Origin: CALFXN01 sp964451935
Lineage (GTDB): Bacteria > Synergistota > Synergistia > Synergistales > Aminobacteriaceae
Reading direction: 5' to 3'
DNA: 33,185 nt
Assembly: GCA_964451935.1 (NCBI GenBank)
Contig: CAYVKE010000021.1
Span: 1-33,185, forward strand
Shown: in pieces, positions 1-7,880 of the stretch
How the letters are laid out: each line of letters begins with the position of its first letter
Position numbering within the stretch: position 1 is the stretch's first letter
Translations under genes and position numbers: made by a program
The notes under the pieces: generated by a model
Database searches by the model: none
The model's input: only the letters and a program-made list of their open reading frames with translations
Told to the model about the DNA's origin: nothing

Positions 1-38
1 GGAAGAGGTCACAGGTTCGAACCCCGTGTCGCCCACCA
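1..38 (+). tRNA. 3' part of a tRNA, probably tRNA-Val
   Basis: The window opens inside a tRNA gene. Bases 1-5 look like the 3' half of the anticodon stem, 6-10 the variable loop, 11-27 the T arm with loop TTCGAAC at 16-22, 28-34 the 3' acceptor strand (GTCGCCC), A35 the discriminator base, and CCA is encoded at 36-38. The acceptor strand implies a 5' end close to GGGCGAC, which fits many bacterial tRNA-Val genes. The anticodon lies outside the window, so the amino acid is an inference. The T stem has one A-C mismatch (A13 against C25). Confidence 0.8.
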
Positions 39-46
39 TTGTACGT

Positions 47-85
47 ACAGGGTTCCCGCGATTCCAGCGGGGGCCTGTTTTTTTT
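47..85 (+). terminator. Intrinsic terminator after the tRNA
   Basis: An outer stem ACAGG/CCTGT (47-51 with 74-78) and an inner stem CCCGC/GCGGG (55-59 with 67-71) close a 7-nt loop. A run of eight T follows at 78-85. It starts 9 nt after the CCA end and should end the tRNA transcript. Confidence 0.85.
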
Positions 86-143
86 CTGTATGTCACCGGT
101 ATGTTTTGATGCGCTTCACCGTTTTCTCCGCGTAAGGAAAATA

Positions 144-650
144 TCAGAAAAACAAACGGCGCCTTCCGGAAGCATTTGCGCTCTTCCACCACCGCGCTTC
201 TTCTTTCAGACTCCGCTCCATTTCGATGCCGTCCGAACCGTCCCGGTAGTACTGTCCGCGTCTTCTGACGTCGGAAAAGCCCATTTTTCCGTAGAGGGCG
301 ATCGCCTCGGAATTCGTCGCCTGCGTTACGAGACGGATGTTCGAACAGCCAAGATAGCCTCCAAGTTCGAACGCGCCGAGAAGAAGCGAGGAAGCTATCC
401 CCCGGCGCCGGTATCTTTCATGAACGACAAGATTCAAAAGATGCAGTCTGTCGGACTCGGCCCGCAGGACTGCATACCCCGCAAGATGGTGTGAAAGCCG
501 CGCTCCCAGATACAGGACGCCCAATCCCGGATCTGCGAGTTCGCGCTCAATGACGCCGGATCCCCAGCGTACGGAAGAAAAAAGCTCCTCGAGAACGCGA
601 ATGTCGCCCGCATCTTTCGAGGAGCATAATCCGACTGTCGGAAGGATGAT
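144..650 (-). CDS. rimI: GNAT N-acetyltransferase, RimI-like, with apparent ATC start
   Basis: GNAT acyltransferase of about 168 residues resembling RimI, which acetylates the N-terminus of ribosomal protein S18 using acetyl-CoA. The acetyl-CoA loop is visible as RYRRRGIA, followed by the conserved NSEAIALYGKMGF. The frame is open from 704 down to the TGA at 144-146, but the first ATG, GTG or TTG in it is a TTG at 524-522. Starting there would remove the conserved first strand and helix (VGLCSSKDAGDIRVLEELF). A strong ribosome binding site, GGAGG at 660-656, lies 5 nt before ATC ATC at 650-645, so translation probably begins at one of these ATC codons. The gene follows purA directly and is the last of the long minus-strand train. 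A sequencing frameshift is the main alternative. RimI is the best guess among close GNAT paralogues. Confidence 0.7.
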   Translation of the reverse strand: MILPTVGLCSSKDAGDIRVLEELFSSVRWGSGVIERELADPGLGVLYLGARLSHHLAGYAVLRAESDRLHLLNLVVHERYRRRGIASSLLLGAFELGGYLGCSNIRLVTQATNSEAIALYGKMGFSDVRRRGQYYRDGSDGIEMERSLKEEARWWKSANASGRRRLFF

Positions 651-661
651 TCGTTCCTCCT
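645..661 (-). promoter_or_regulatory. Ribosome binding site and non-standard start of rimI
   Basis: On the minus strand the purA stop TGA (663-661) runs straight into GGAGGAACGA and then ATCATC. GGAGG is an almost ideal Shine-Dalgarno sequence, 5 nt from the first ATC and 8 nt from the second. No ATG, GTG, TTG or CTG exists in the rimI frame between 704 and 525, so this site fixes the likely start. Confidence 0.6.
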
Positions 662-1947
662 CAGAGCCCCCGGACGATCGTCTCGTCCCTTCCGGGACCG
701 ACGCCTATCAGCTGAACGGGGACGCCCGTCTCTTTCTCGACATAGCGCACGTAGTTCTGCGCGGCAGACGGAAGATCATCGAAACTCCTGCATGAAGCGA
801 TATCTTCCTTCCAGCCCTCAAAGCGCTCGAAGACGGGCGTCGCGCATGCGAGAACGCCGGCGTTTCCGGTGAAATGCTCCAGCCTCCCGCCTTCAACGTC
901 GTAGGCGACGCATACGGATATTTCGTCGAGACCGGACAAGACATCCAGTTTCGTCAGGGCGATGGATGTCATTCCGTTGACGCGGACAGCGTATTTCAGC
1001 CCGACCATGTCGAGCCACCCGCACCGTCTTGGGCGTCCGGTCGTCGCTCCGTATTCGCCGCCCCTTTCCCGAAGCATGTTCCCCAAGTCGCCGGTATCCT
1101 CCGTCGGGAAGGGCCCTTCTCCGACCCTAGTGCTGTATGCCTTGACGACCCCGATCACCCTGTTGACCGCATTCGGACCAAGTCCGAGGCCCACGCATCC
1201 GCCGGCGGCCACGGGGGACGAACTCGTGACGTACGGATACGTTCCATGATCGACATCAAGGAGTGTTCCCTGCGCCCCTTCAAACAGCACCGTCTTTCCC
1301 GACTCGAGCGCTTCGTAGAGAATGCGGGACACGTCTCCGGCATAGGCTGCCAGTTCTTTTCCCCAATTCACTGCCTGGGTATAGATTTCGTCAAACGGAA
1401 GCGGCTCGAGATTGTACAATCTCGTGAGCATCCTGTTCTTGTCTTCGAGGTTAAATTCCAGCTTTTCCCTCAGGACGTCGGGATGGAACAGATCCTCAAT
1501 CCGAATCCCGCAACGGCTGAATTTATCGACGTATGCGGGGCCGATGCCGCGTCCGGTCGTCCCGATCTTCTTTCCCTTGCCCCGAAACTCTTCCTGCGCC
1601 TTGTCGATAATCTTGTGATACGGCATCACAACATGAGCGGACCCGCTGACGATGAGCCGCGCACGGTCCATGCCCTTCGACTGAAGATCCTTGATCTCGG
1701 CGAGGAGCTGTTCGGGATCGACGACGACGCCGTTTCCTATGACGCACAGCTTTCCGGGATACAGCATTCCCGAGGGCAGGAGGTGAAACACATATTTCTT
1801 TCCGTCGACGATCACGGTGTGCCCCGCATTGCTGCCGCCCTGATACCGCGCGAATACATCCACACGGGAACCAAGGCAATCGACGACCCGTCCTTTTCCC
1901 TCATCGCCCCACTGGGCTCCGATAATGACTTCTACCCTTCCCTTCAC
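661..1947 (-). CDS. purA: Adenylosuccinate synthetase
   Basis: Joins IMP and aspartate with GTP hydrolysis to give adenylosuccinate, the first committed step from IMP to AMP, in the cytosol. The 428 residues match the usual family length. The N-terminal GAQWGDEGKGR loop carries the catalytic Asp (D15), and GGSNAGHT carries the catalytic His (H43). The SSSP and TTGRPRRCGW motifs are present, and the C-terminus IGVGPGRDETI is typical. The start is GTG at 1947, overlapping the previous stop as GTGA, with AGGAGG upstream. It is embedded among envelope genes and is translationally coupled to the YibQ-like gene. Identification is secure. Confidence 0.97.
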   Translation of the reverse strand: MKGRVEVIIGAQWGDEGKGRVVDCLGSRVDVFARYQGGSNAGHTVIVDGKKYVFHLLPSGMLYPGKLCVIGNGVVVDPEQLLAEIKDLQSKGMDRARLIVSGSAHVVMPYHKIIDKAQEEFRGKGKKIGTTGRGIGPAYVDKFSRCGIRIEDLFHPDVLREKLEFNLEDKNRMLTRLYNLEPLPFDEIYTQAVNWGKELAAYAGDVSRILYEALESGKTVLFEGAQGTLLDVDHGTYPYVTSSSPVAAGGCVGLGLGPNAVNRVIGVVKAYSTRVGEGPFPTEDTGDLGNMLRERGGEYGATTGRPRRCGWLDMVGLKYAVRVNGMTSIALTKLDVLSGLDEISVCVAYDVEGGRLEHFTGNAGVLACATPVFERFEGWKEDIASCRSFDDLPSAAQNYVRYVEKETGVPVQLIGVGPGRDETIVRGL

Positions 1948-2858
1948 GGCGCAAGCCTCCTCATCGGTTCATTTCCGTTGTGAATCAGTTCCGGCAGGGT
2001 GACGAACCGAACATCCCCAGACGGCGTTTCCGCCAGTCGCCGGAGCAGTTCCAGACTTTTCGGCCTTGGATGAATGATCGCAATCACCCGGCCGTGTTTC
2101 CTCGCAAGCCGAAACATTCTTTCCCGCTGTCTCTCCATGTATTCGGGCGTCGCTTCGTGATCCAGGAAAACCGAAGACGCCAGTGCGGGAACGCCCGCTT
2201 CAGCGGCTTCCTCGACGGCGACAGACGATGCGGTCGTCCTGCTGTCGACAAAGATCTTCCCCGTCGGCTTCATGGCCTTCATGAGCGACCTCATGACATT
2301 CCTGTCGGCTGTAGCGCGGGAGCCCATATGATTATTCATCCCTATCGCCCAGGGATACAACAGAAATACGCGCCGGACCTCTTCCCGTATGACATCGTCC
2401 GAGGTATTCACTCCGATGAGAAAATTCTTGTCGTATCCGTTGCCGACCGGTTCCATGGGCATATGGACCAACATCGGAATTTCCTTTTCCCTGGCGAATG
2501 CGGCGACGCTCTCGGTTCTGGGCTGTCCCGGAATGACCGCCCATGTCAACGGCAACGGCATGGCGGCCAGATCCCGCGCCACACGCATTGACGATCCCAT
2601 GTCGTCGACGATGATTGCGACGCACGGCGCCCTCCGGGATCCGGGCGACGGCGCGTCCTGCGACGCCGGAATCGCAACCGGAGGAACATCAGGACTCGCC
2701 GGCCGCTCCGAATGTTCCGGGACCGTCCGGTCCGGCCGAATATCGACATCCGCGATCCGCGCATTCCGCCAAACGGCGACGGAATACCCTGCGGCCCACG
2801 CAGCGGCGACGAGCAGCAACCAGAACGGAATGATCGCCCTGCGGCTGCGGAATCTCAT
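1944..2858 (-). CDS. Divergent polysaccharide deacetylase (YibQ/DUF610 family)
   Basis: A 304-residue protein with an N-terminal membrane anchor (about residues 8-28) and a periplasmic domain. The domain begins VAIIVDDMG and carries MNNHMGSRAT, FVDSRTT and a late IIHPRP motif. These are hallmarks of the divergent polysaccharide deacetylase family (YibQ), which has the carbohydrate-esterase-4 fold but no settled substrate. YibQ genes commonly lie beside envC-like and C-terminal protease genes, as here. It overlaps the protease gene by 4 nt and purA by 4 nt, so the three are probably translated together. A role in peptidoglycan or glycan trimming is inferred from fold and context only. Confidence 0.88.
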   Translation of the reverse strand: MRFRSRRAIIPFWLLLVAAAWAAGYSVAVWRNARIADVDIRPDRTVPEHSERPASPDVPPVAIPASQDAPSPGSRRAPCVAIIVDDMGSSMRVARDLAAMPLPLTWAVIPGQPRTESVAAFAREKEIPMLVHMPMEPVGNGYDKNFLIGVNTSDDVIREEVRRVFLLYPWAIGMNNHMGSRATADRNVMRSLMKAMKPTGKIFVDSRTTASSVAVEEAAEAGVPALASSVFLDHEATPEYMERQRERMFRLARKHGRVIAIIHPRPKSLELLRRLAETPSGDVRFVTLPELIHNGNEPMRRLAP

Positions 2859-4111
2859 TCGGACTCGGAATCCGCTCCTTCAGAGGAGACCTGCAGATTG
2901 GCCCGCATGAGCTTTTTCAGTTCCTCACGCGCGCGGATCAGCTGCTTGTCCTTCAAATGATCCTTCGTCAGTTCGCCGTCGATCTGGACGGTCGGCGTCA
3001 GCCCAACATGATCGATGACAAGTCCGGACGGCGTATGGTACCGGGCGATCGTGACGTAAATCCCGCTTCCGTCCGACATGTTGAACAGCGTCTGCACGGA
3101 TCCCTTTCCGAAGCTCTTCTTGCCGACAAGCAGCGCCCGGCCATGATCCGACAGCGCCCCCGCGACGATCTCCGAAGCGCTCGCGCTCCCTTCGTTGATG
3201 AGCACCACCATAGGCATCGCGGTCAGGACGCCGGGAGTTGCGAAAATCTCGTCGTTCGCCCTGTCCACGCGTCCCTTCATTCCGACGATCAGGCCATTGT
3301 CCAGGAACATATCGGAGATCTCCACGGCGCCGTTCAGAAGGCCGCCGCCGTTGTTCCGAAGATCAAAGACCATTCCCTTGGCCCCCTTCTTCTGGAGCGA
3401 GATCACGGCATCCCGGAGATCGTCCGCCGATTTCTGCTGGAACTGCGACAGGCGCAAATACCCGGTCGTCTTATCGAGCATTTCCGACCGGACGGATTTG
3501 AGCTTGATCACTTCGCGGACGATGTCGAATCGCAAAAGCTTGTCGACGTCCTCCCGGCGAATCCATATCGTGACGCTGGTTCCGGCTTTCCCGCGAAGCA
3601 TCTTGACGACGCGCTCGGAATCCCAGCCGAGGATCACTTCCTCCCCGACCTTGACGATCTGGTCCTGGGGTTTGAGTCCTGCGCGGTCGGCCGGCGTATC
3701 CTCTATGGGGCTGATGACAAGCGTCCGACCGTCGCGCTGTCCGATGTAAATGCCGAGTCCGCCGTACTCCCCCTCCATTTCGATCTGCTCCTCCTTGAGC
3801 TGGGGCGGATCGACGAAACGGGTGTACGGATCCTGCCAGGCGGCGACCATCCCGCGGATGGCGCCGTACAGCATCTTGTCCTCGGGGATGTCCTTGCTGA
3901 CCGCGTCAATCTGATACGTTTCGATAATCGCCCTGGCCTGTTTCATGAGCCACAGCGACTGGGGCTTGAACGGCGACACCCTCGACAGATCGTCCATGTT
4001 GTCCGCATGGGCGACTTTCCCGCCGGGAATCGCCACCGAATAAAAGAGACACGCCGCAACGCCTGCACCAACCACAAATCCACCTATAGAAGCTTTAATC
4101 CGTGAGAACAT
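2855..4111 (-). CDS. C-terminal processing peptidase (S41 family) with PDZ domain
   Basis: Periplasmic serine protease of the CtpA/Prc type, 418 residues. An N-terminal signal anchor (about residues 8-28) is followed by a PDZ domain (about 115-185, containing YGGLGIYIG) and the S41 catalytic domain. The motif GSASASE gives catalytic Ser311 and GKGSVQ gives Lys336, with the 25-residue spacing seen in E. coli Prc. FDLRNNGGG is the conserved core strand. Relatives trim C-termini of envelope proteins and often control peptidoglycan hydrolases. It lies directly after the M23 activator gene, with a 15-nt gap, so that factor is a plausible client (inference). The final 15 residues are charged and look disordered. 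Confidence 0.95.
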   Translation of the reverse strand: MFSRIKASIGGFVVGAGVAACLFYSVAIPGGKVAHADNMDDLSRVSPFKPQSLWLMKQARAIIETYQIDAVSKDIPEDKMLYGAIRGMVAAWQDPYTRFVDPPQLKEEQIEMEGEYGGLGIYIGQRDGRTLVISPIEDTPADRAGLKPQDQIVKVGEEVILGWDSERVVKMLRGKAGTSVTIWIRREDVDKLLRFDIVREVIKLKSVRSEMLDKTTGYLRLSQFQQKSADDLRDAVISLQKKGAKGMVFDLRNNGGGLLNGAVEISDMFLDNGLIVGMKGRVDRANDEIFATPGVLTAMPMVVLINEGSASASEIVAGALSDHGRALLVGKKSFGKGSVQTLFNMSDGSGIYVTIARYHTPSGLVIDHVGLTPTVQIDGELTKDHLKDKQLIRAREELKKLMRANLQVSSEGADSESE

Positions 4112-4126
4112 GATCTCCTGGCCTTC

Positions 4127-5323
4127 CTATCGACGTAAATACGCAAGGGGATCCCTCGCGTCACCGTTGACACGTACTTCAAAGTGCAAATGCGTTCCCG
4201 TCGTTGTTCCCGAGGAGCCGACGGCCCCGATGGTCTGCCCCTCTTTGACCGGCATTCCTTCCTCCACAACGGAACTCGAAAGGTGCGCGTAGACCGTCGT
4301 CAGGCTGTTGCCGTGATCGATGATCACGACCTGCCCGTACCCCCGAAGCCACCCGGAATACAGAACCTCTCCGGGACCGGCCGCGCGAACGGGAACGCCC
4401 CGATCCGCCCGGATGTCGATACCCGTGTGCATTATTTTCGTCTTGAACGTCGGGTGGACGCGCAATCCGAATGTGCTGGATATTTCTCCCCGGACCGGCC
4501 ACGCAAAACGGCTTCCCCGGGCCATCATGACGGAGCTGTCGGGCTTCCGGTGCGCCTTCGCGGCCTCTTCCGCCTTCTTTTTCATGAGCAACGTGATTGT
4601 TCTGCCGATCTTCCTCTGTGCGTCCTCCAACTCCTTCATCGCGGCCATGTGGACCTGGCGTTCTTTCTGAACCCTGTCCAGCAGCGAATTATGCTCGGAA
4701 ATGCTCGCCTTGTAGCGGCCCCTCTCGCCCGAAAGATTCTGCTGATGCGAATCGAGTTGTTGTTTCTGGATCTGAAGTTCCTTTGTCGATGATTCCAGAA
4801 GCGCCTTCTTTCGAAACAACTCTTCGAGCATCTGCTCGTCCTGTCGGGCGATTCTCCCCAGAAGAACGGACGTCGCCATCGCCTCATGCGCGGAGGCGGA
4901 CGAAAGAAGCAGATTGAACTCGGCGATCCCGCCGTACTTGTAGATCGCGGTGACGCGCTCGCGGAGCATGGCCGTAATATCGCCGATCCGCCCCTCCGTC
5001 TCCCGTATCGTCCGTTTCAGCCCGACGATGGAACCCTGAACTTTCTTTTCTTTCAGTTCGAGAATGCGGATCTTGTGCTCCGTCATCCGCTTGCGCTGGT
5101 CGAGATCGCTGAGTTGCGTCAGAACGCCCTTTTCCTTTTTGTTCATCTCCTGAACGAGCGTCCGGTGTTTGGATATCTGGGACTCCAGCGCGCGCATGCG
5201 CGTTTCTTCCTGTGATATCCTGGCGTCGAGATCCGATTCCTCGGCGGCTTGCGCGCCGGCGGTCGAAAGAAAGAAAGCCAGGAACATCAAAAAACGGACA
5301 ATCGCTATCCGCCCGTTTCTCAT
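4127..5323 (-). CDS. envC: EnvC-like murein hydrolase activator, coiled coil plus M23 domain
   Basis: A 398-residue exported protein with a signal peptide ending near AQA (residue 27). A long coiled coil follows (about 30-245), then a C-terminal LytM/M23 domain (about 272-398). E. coli EnvC is held by FtsEX and activates amidases at the septum, but its own M23 site is degenerate. Here the zinc-site residues look intact: HTGID (H299, D303) and HLHFE (H378, H380). The protein may therefore cut peptidoglycan itself. ftsE and ftsX lie immediately upstream in the same transcript, which supports an FtsEX partner role. It could equally be named a PcsB- or RipC-like endopeptidase. Confidence 0.9.
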   Translation of the reverse strand: MRNGRIAIVRFLMFLAFFLSTAGAQAAEESDLDARISQEETRMRALESQISKHRTLVQEMNKKEKGVLTQLSDLDQRKRMTEHKIRILELKEKKVQGSIVGLKRTIRETEGRIGDITAMLRERVTAIYKYGGIAEFNLLLSSASAHEAMATSVLLGRIARQDEQMLEELFRKKALLESSTKELQIQKQQLDSHQQNLSGERGRYKASISEHNSLLDRVQKERQVHMAAMKELEDAQRKIGRTITLLMKKKAEEAAKAHRKPDSSVMMARGSRFAWPVRGEISSTFGLRVHPTFKTKIMHTGIDIRADRGVPVRAAGPGEVLYSGWLRGYGQVVIIDHGNSLTTVYAHLSSSVVEEGMPVKEGQTIGAVGSSGTTTGTHLHFEVRVNGDARDPLAYLRR

Positions 5324-5336
5324 TTTCCGACCCGCC

Positions 5337-6221
5337 TCACGACGGCCGGGCCGCCTTCGTGATGAAACGGCTGACCGCGAACCAGCTGCACATCCATCCG
5401 AGCGTCATTCCGGTTCCGAGGAGAATGAGGTGGAACTTCAACAGAAATGTCTGGTTCTGAAGCATCATCACAAAAGGAAGCGTCGCTTTCAGGACGCTCA
5501 CGGCGTAGGCATAGCCCGACGCAAGCGCGACAACCGCCAGAACGGCGCCTATTGTACCAAGAAACAGCCCTTGCAGCACAAAGGGAAAAGCAATATAGGT
5601 CCGCGTCGCGCCGACGAGAAGCATCACCTGAATCTCCTCGCTCTTCGAATACAGGGAGATTCGGATCGTATTGAAGATCACGAGAGAGCTGATGATCGCG
5701 CCGAGGAGCATGATGGCTCCCGAGACGCGCGTCGCCAGAACGGAGATTCGGGACAGTTTGTCCGCAAGCTGCCCCGAATAGACGACTTCTTCGACGGACG
5801 GGAGCGCGACCAGATCCCGGACGAGCATCGAAACGAACGAGGCCTTTTCCACCTGAATCTCGATTCCCCACGGGAGGGGATTCTCTCCGAGAAGCGTCAC
5901 CGCCTTGGCCTGATTGCCCAGCTTCGCTCGAAGCCTGTCGAGCGCCTCTTCCGGGGAAATGACGCGAACATCGCGGACATAGGGCGCGGATCTGATGCGT
6001 CCGGCAAGCCCGGCGGCGTCGCTTCCGTTCTTGAGATACGCCTGAACGACGAGTTCTCCCTCGACGCGATTGACCATGTGTCTGAGATTCAGGGCGAAGA
6101 GCGATGACAGACCGAGCAGAAAGAGAACCGTCACCGTCGTCAGCAACGTGAGGATGCTGAGCCCCCAGTGCCGCGTAATCAGTCTGAGCGTATCCCTGAG
6201 AATATACCTAAAGCTCCCCAT
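5337..6221 (-). CDS. ftsX: Cell division permease FtsX
   Basis: Inner-membrane partner of FtsE, 294 residues. A first membrane helix (about 22-45) is followed by an extracytoplasmic domain (about 50-165) and three C-terminal helices, the standard FtsX topology. The first helix sits in RHWGLSILTLLTTVTVLFLL, and the family segment SLYSKSEEIQVMLLVGATRTYI precedes the third helix. FtsEX uses ATP to drive conformational control of periplasmic wall hydrolase activators. Its start overlaps the ftsE stop by 14 nt, and the EnvC-like gene follows 13 nt later, so the pair and its likely effector are co-expressed. Confidence 0.95.
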   Translation of the reverse strand: MGSFRYILRDTLRLITRHWGLSILTLLTTVTVLFLLGLSSLFALNLRHMVNRVEGELVVQAYLKNGSDAAGLAGRIRSAPYVRDVRVISPEEALDRLRAKLGNQAKAVTLLGENPLPWGIEIQVEKASFVSMLVRDLVALPSVEEVVYSGQLADKLSRISVLATRVSGAIMLLGAIISSLVIFNTIRISLYSKSEEIQVMLLVGATRTYIAFPFVLQGLFLGTIGAVLAVVALASGYAYAVSVLKATLPFVMMLQNQTFLLKFHLILLGTGMTLGWMCSWFAVSRFITKAARPS

Positions 6222-6903
6222 CGATCACGTACCGGCCTCTCTTCTCGTCACGCTTCAGCCGCCCGTCGTGGAGTTCAACGACGCGCTGCCGATACGCGTC
6301 CACGAGATACTGGTCGTGCGTGGCCACGATGACGGTCGTTCCGGCGGCATTGATGGACAGGAGCAACCGCACGATTTCCTCGGACGTATGAAGATCGAGA
6401 TTCCCCGTCGGTTCGTCCGCCAGGAATATGGACGGAGAATTCGCCATCGCGCGGGCGATCGCCACCCGCTGCCGCTCGCCCCCCGAAAGCTGCATCGGCT
6501 TGAGGAACCGGCGGCGCCACAGTCCGACCAAATCGATCACCTCGTTGACGCGGGTCTGCACGATTCTCGGGGGAACGCCCATCGCTTCGAGGACGAAGGC
6601 CACGTTTTCGAAGACGGTCAGATCCGGCAGGAGCTTGAAGTCCTGGAACACGACGCCGATGCTCCGCCTGTAGTACGGCAGCTCGGAGGCGCGAATCTTC
6701 CGGAGGTTCTGGTTCCCTACAGAAATCTGCCCCCGCGTCGGAACGATCTCGCGTGTTATGAGCCGGAGTAGCGTCGTCTTTCCAGACCCGGTCGTTCCGA
6801 TCAGGTAGACGAATTCCCCCTTTTCGACGGTCAGGAAGACATCCTCGAGCGCGACAATGTCCGGAGCGAAAATCTTCGTGATTCCGGCGATGCGAACCTC
6901 CAC
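6208..6903 (-). CDS. ftsE: Cell division ATP-binding protein FtsE
   Basis: ABC-type ATPase that powers FtsX, cytoplasmic face of the membrane. The Walker A motif is GTTGSGKTT, the signature is LSGGERQRVAIARA, Walker B is IFLADEPTGNLD, and the switch His is in ATHDQ. The open frame extends further upstream, but that extension lies inside the transketolase gene and does not resemble FtsE. GTG at 6903 gives 231 residues, the normal length, and has GAGG 6 nt upstream. The start lies 11 nt after the transketolase stop. Confidence 0.95.
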   Translation of the reverse strand: MEVRIAGITKIFAPDIVALEDVFLTVEKGEFVYLIGTTGSGKTTLLRLITREIVPTRGQISVGNQNLRKIRASELPYYRRSIGVVFQDFKLLPDLTVFENVAFVLEAMGVPPRIVQTRVNEVIDLVGLWRRRFLKPMQLSGGERQRVAIARAMANSPSIFLADEPTGNLDLHTSEEIVRLLLSINAAGTTVIVATHDQYLVDAYRQRVVELHDGRLKRDEKRGRYVIDGEL

Positions 6904-6914
6904 GTCCGGCCTCG

Positions 6915-7880
6915 CTAGAGCGCGTCGGGGCTGCGACGCCTCAGGGTCCACGCCTGAAAGGCGGCGCTCACGATCCGCTCGGCGGTCAGCCCGTAGTACG
7001 CCTGCAACTCTTCGGGAGTGCCGCTCTGTCCGAAAAGATCCTTCACCGCGACGGACAGGACAGGCACGGGATAGTGCTCGCACAGAAGATGCGTCACGGC
7101 TTCTCCGAGCCCTCCCTTCCGGAAGTGTTCCTCAGCGATCACGCAACAACCGGTCCGATGCGCCGAACTCAGAATGATTTCGGCAGGCAGCGGGGATATT
7201 GAGTAGCAGTCGATCACTTCCGCTTCGATATTCTGTTGCGAGAGTATTGTAGCAGCTTCCAGGGCTTCGTGAACCATGATCCCGCACGCGCAGATCGTCA
7301 CCCCATCCCCTTCGCGGAGCAATCTTGCGCCGCCCACGTGAAAATCCGTGTCGGACGGTTCGTAGACGGGAGGAATGGGCATCCGTCCCAGTCTGATATA
7401 GACGGGGCCTTTCCAGGAGTTCGCGTTGCAGATCTGAACGATCGCGGATGCGTAATCCGAGGGACAGAGGACGGCGACGTCCGGCAGAAGCCGCATCAGC
7501 GCAAGATCCTCGAGCATCTGGTGCGTCGCTCCATCCTCTCCGACGGTGACGCCTCCGTGCGTTCCAACCAGACGCACCGGAAGCGACGGAAGGGCGATCG
7601 CATTGCGGATCTGCTCGTACGCTCCGCCCACGAGGAACGAGGCGAAGGACGCCGCGTACACGGTCCGCTCGCACAGGGCCAGTCCGGCGGCGACGAGAAC
7701 CATGTTCTGTTCCGAAACGCCGAGGTTGATATAGCGTTCCGGATATTTCGCCGCGAACGCGGAGGCGCGGGTGGAAGAAGCCACATCGGCGTCAACGACG
7801 ACAAGCGATTCGATGTGCTCCCCGAGCAGAAGCAATGCCGCGCCGTACGCGTCGCGCGTGCTGATCCGTTCGGTCGTCAT
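6915..7880 (-). CDS. Transketolase, C-terminal subunit
   Basis: A 321-residue polypeptide equal to the pyrimidine-binding and C-terminal domains of transketolase. It pairs with the product of the adjacent gene to move two-carbon units between pentose-phosphate sugars using thiamine diphosphate. INLGVSEQNMVLVAAGLAL contains the conserved Glu that activates the cofactor, and THGGVTVGEDGATHQ is the substrate-side loop. The C-terminal domain includes EEHFRKGGLGEAV. Split transketolases are common in anaerobes. Its ATG overlaps the stop of the N-terminal subunit by 4 nt, which favours equal production. A 1-deoxyxylulose-5-phosphate synthase role is unlikely because that enzyme is a single chain. 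Confidence 0.93.
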   Translation of the reverse strand: MTTERISTRDAYGAALLLLGEHIESLVVVDADVASSTRASAFAAKYPERYINLGVSEQNMVLVAAGLALCERTVYAASFASFLVGGAYEQIRNAIALPSLPVRLVGTHGGVTVGEDGATHQMLEDLALMRLLPDVAVLCPSDYASAIVQICNANSWKGPVYIRLGRMPIPPVYEPSDTDFHVGGARLLREGDGVTICACGIMVHEALEAATILSQQNIEAEVIDCYSISPLPAEIILSSAHRTGCCVIAEEHFRKGGLGEAVTHLLCEHYPVPVLSVAVKDLFGQSGTPEELQAYYGLTAERIVSAAFQAWTLRRRSPDAL

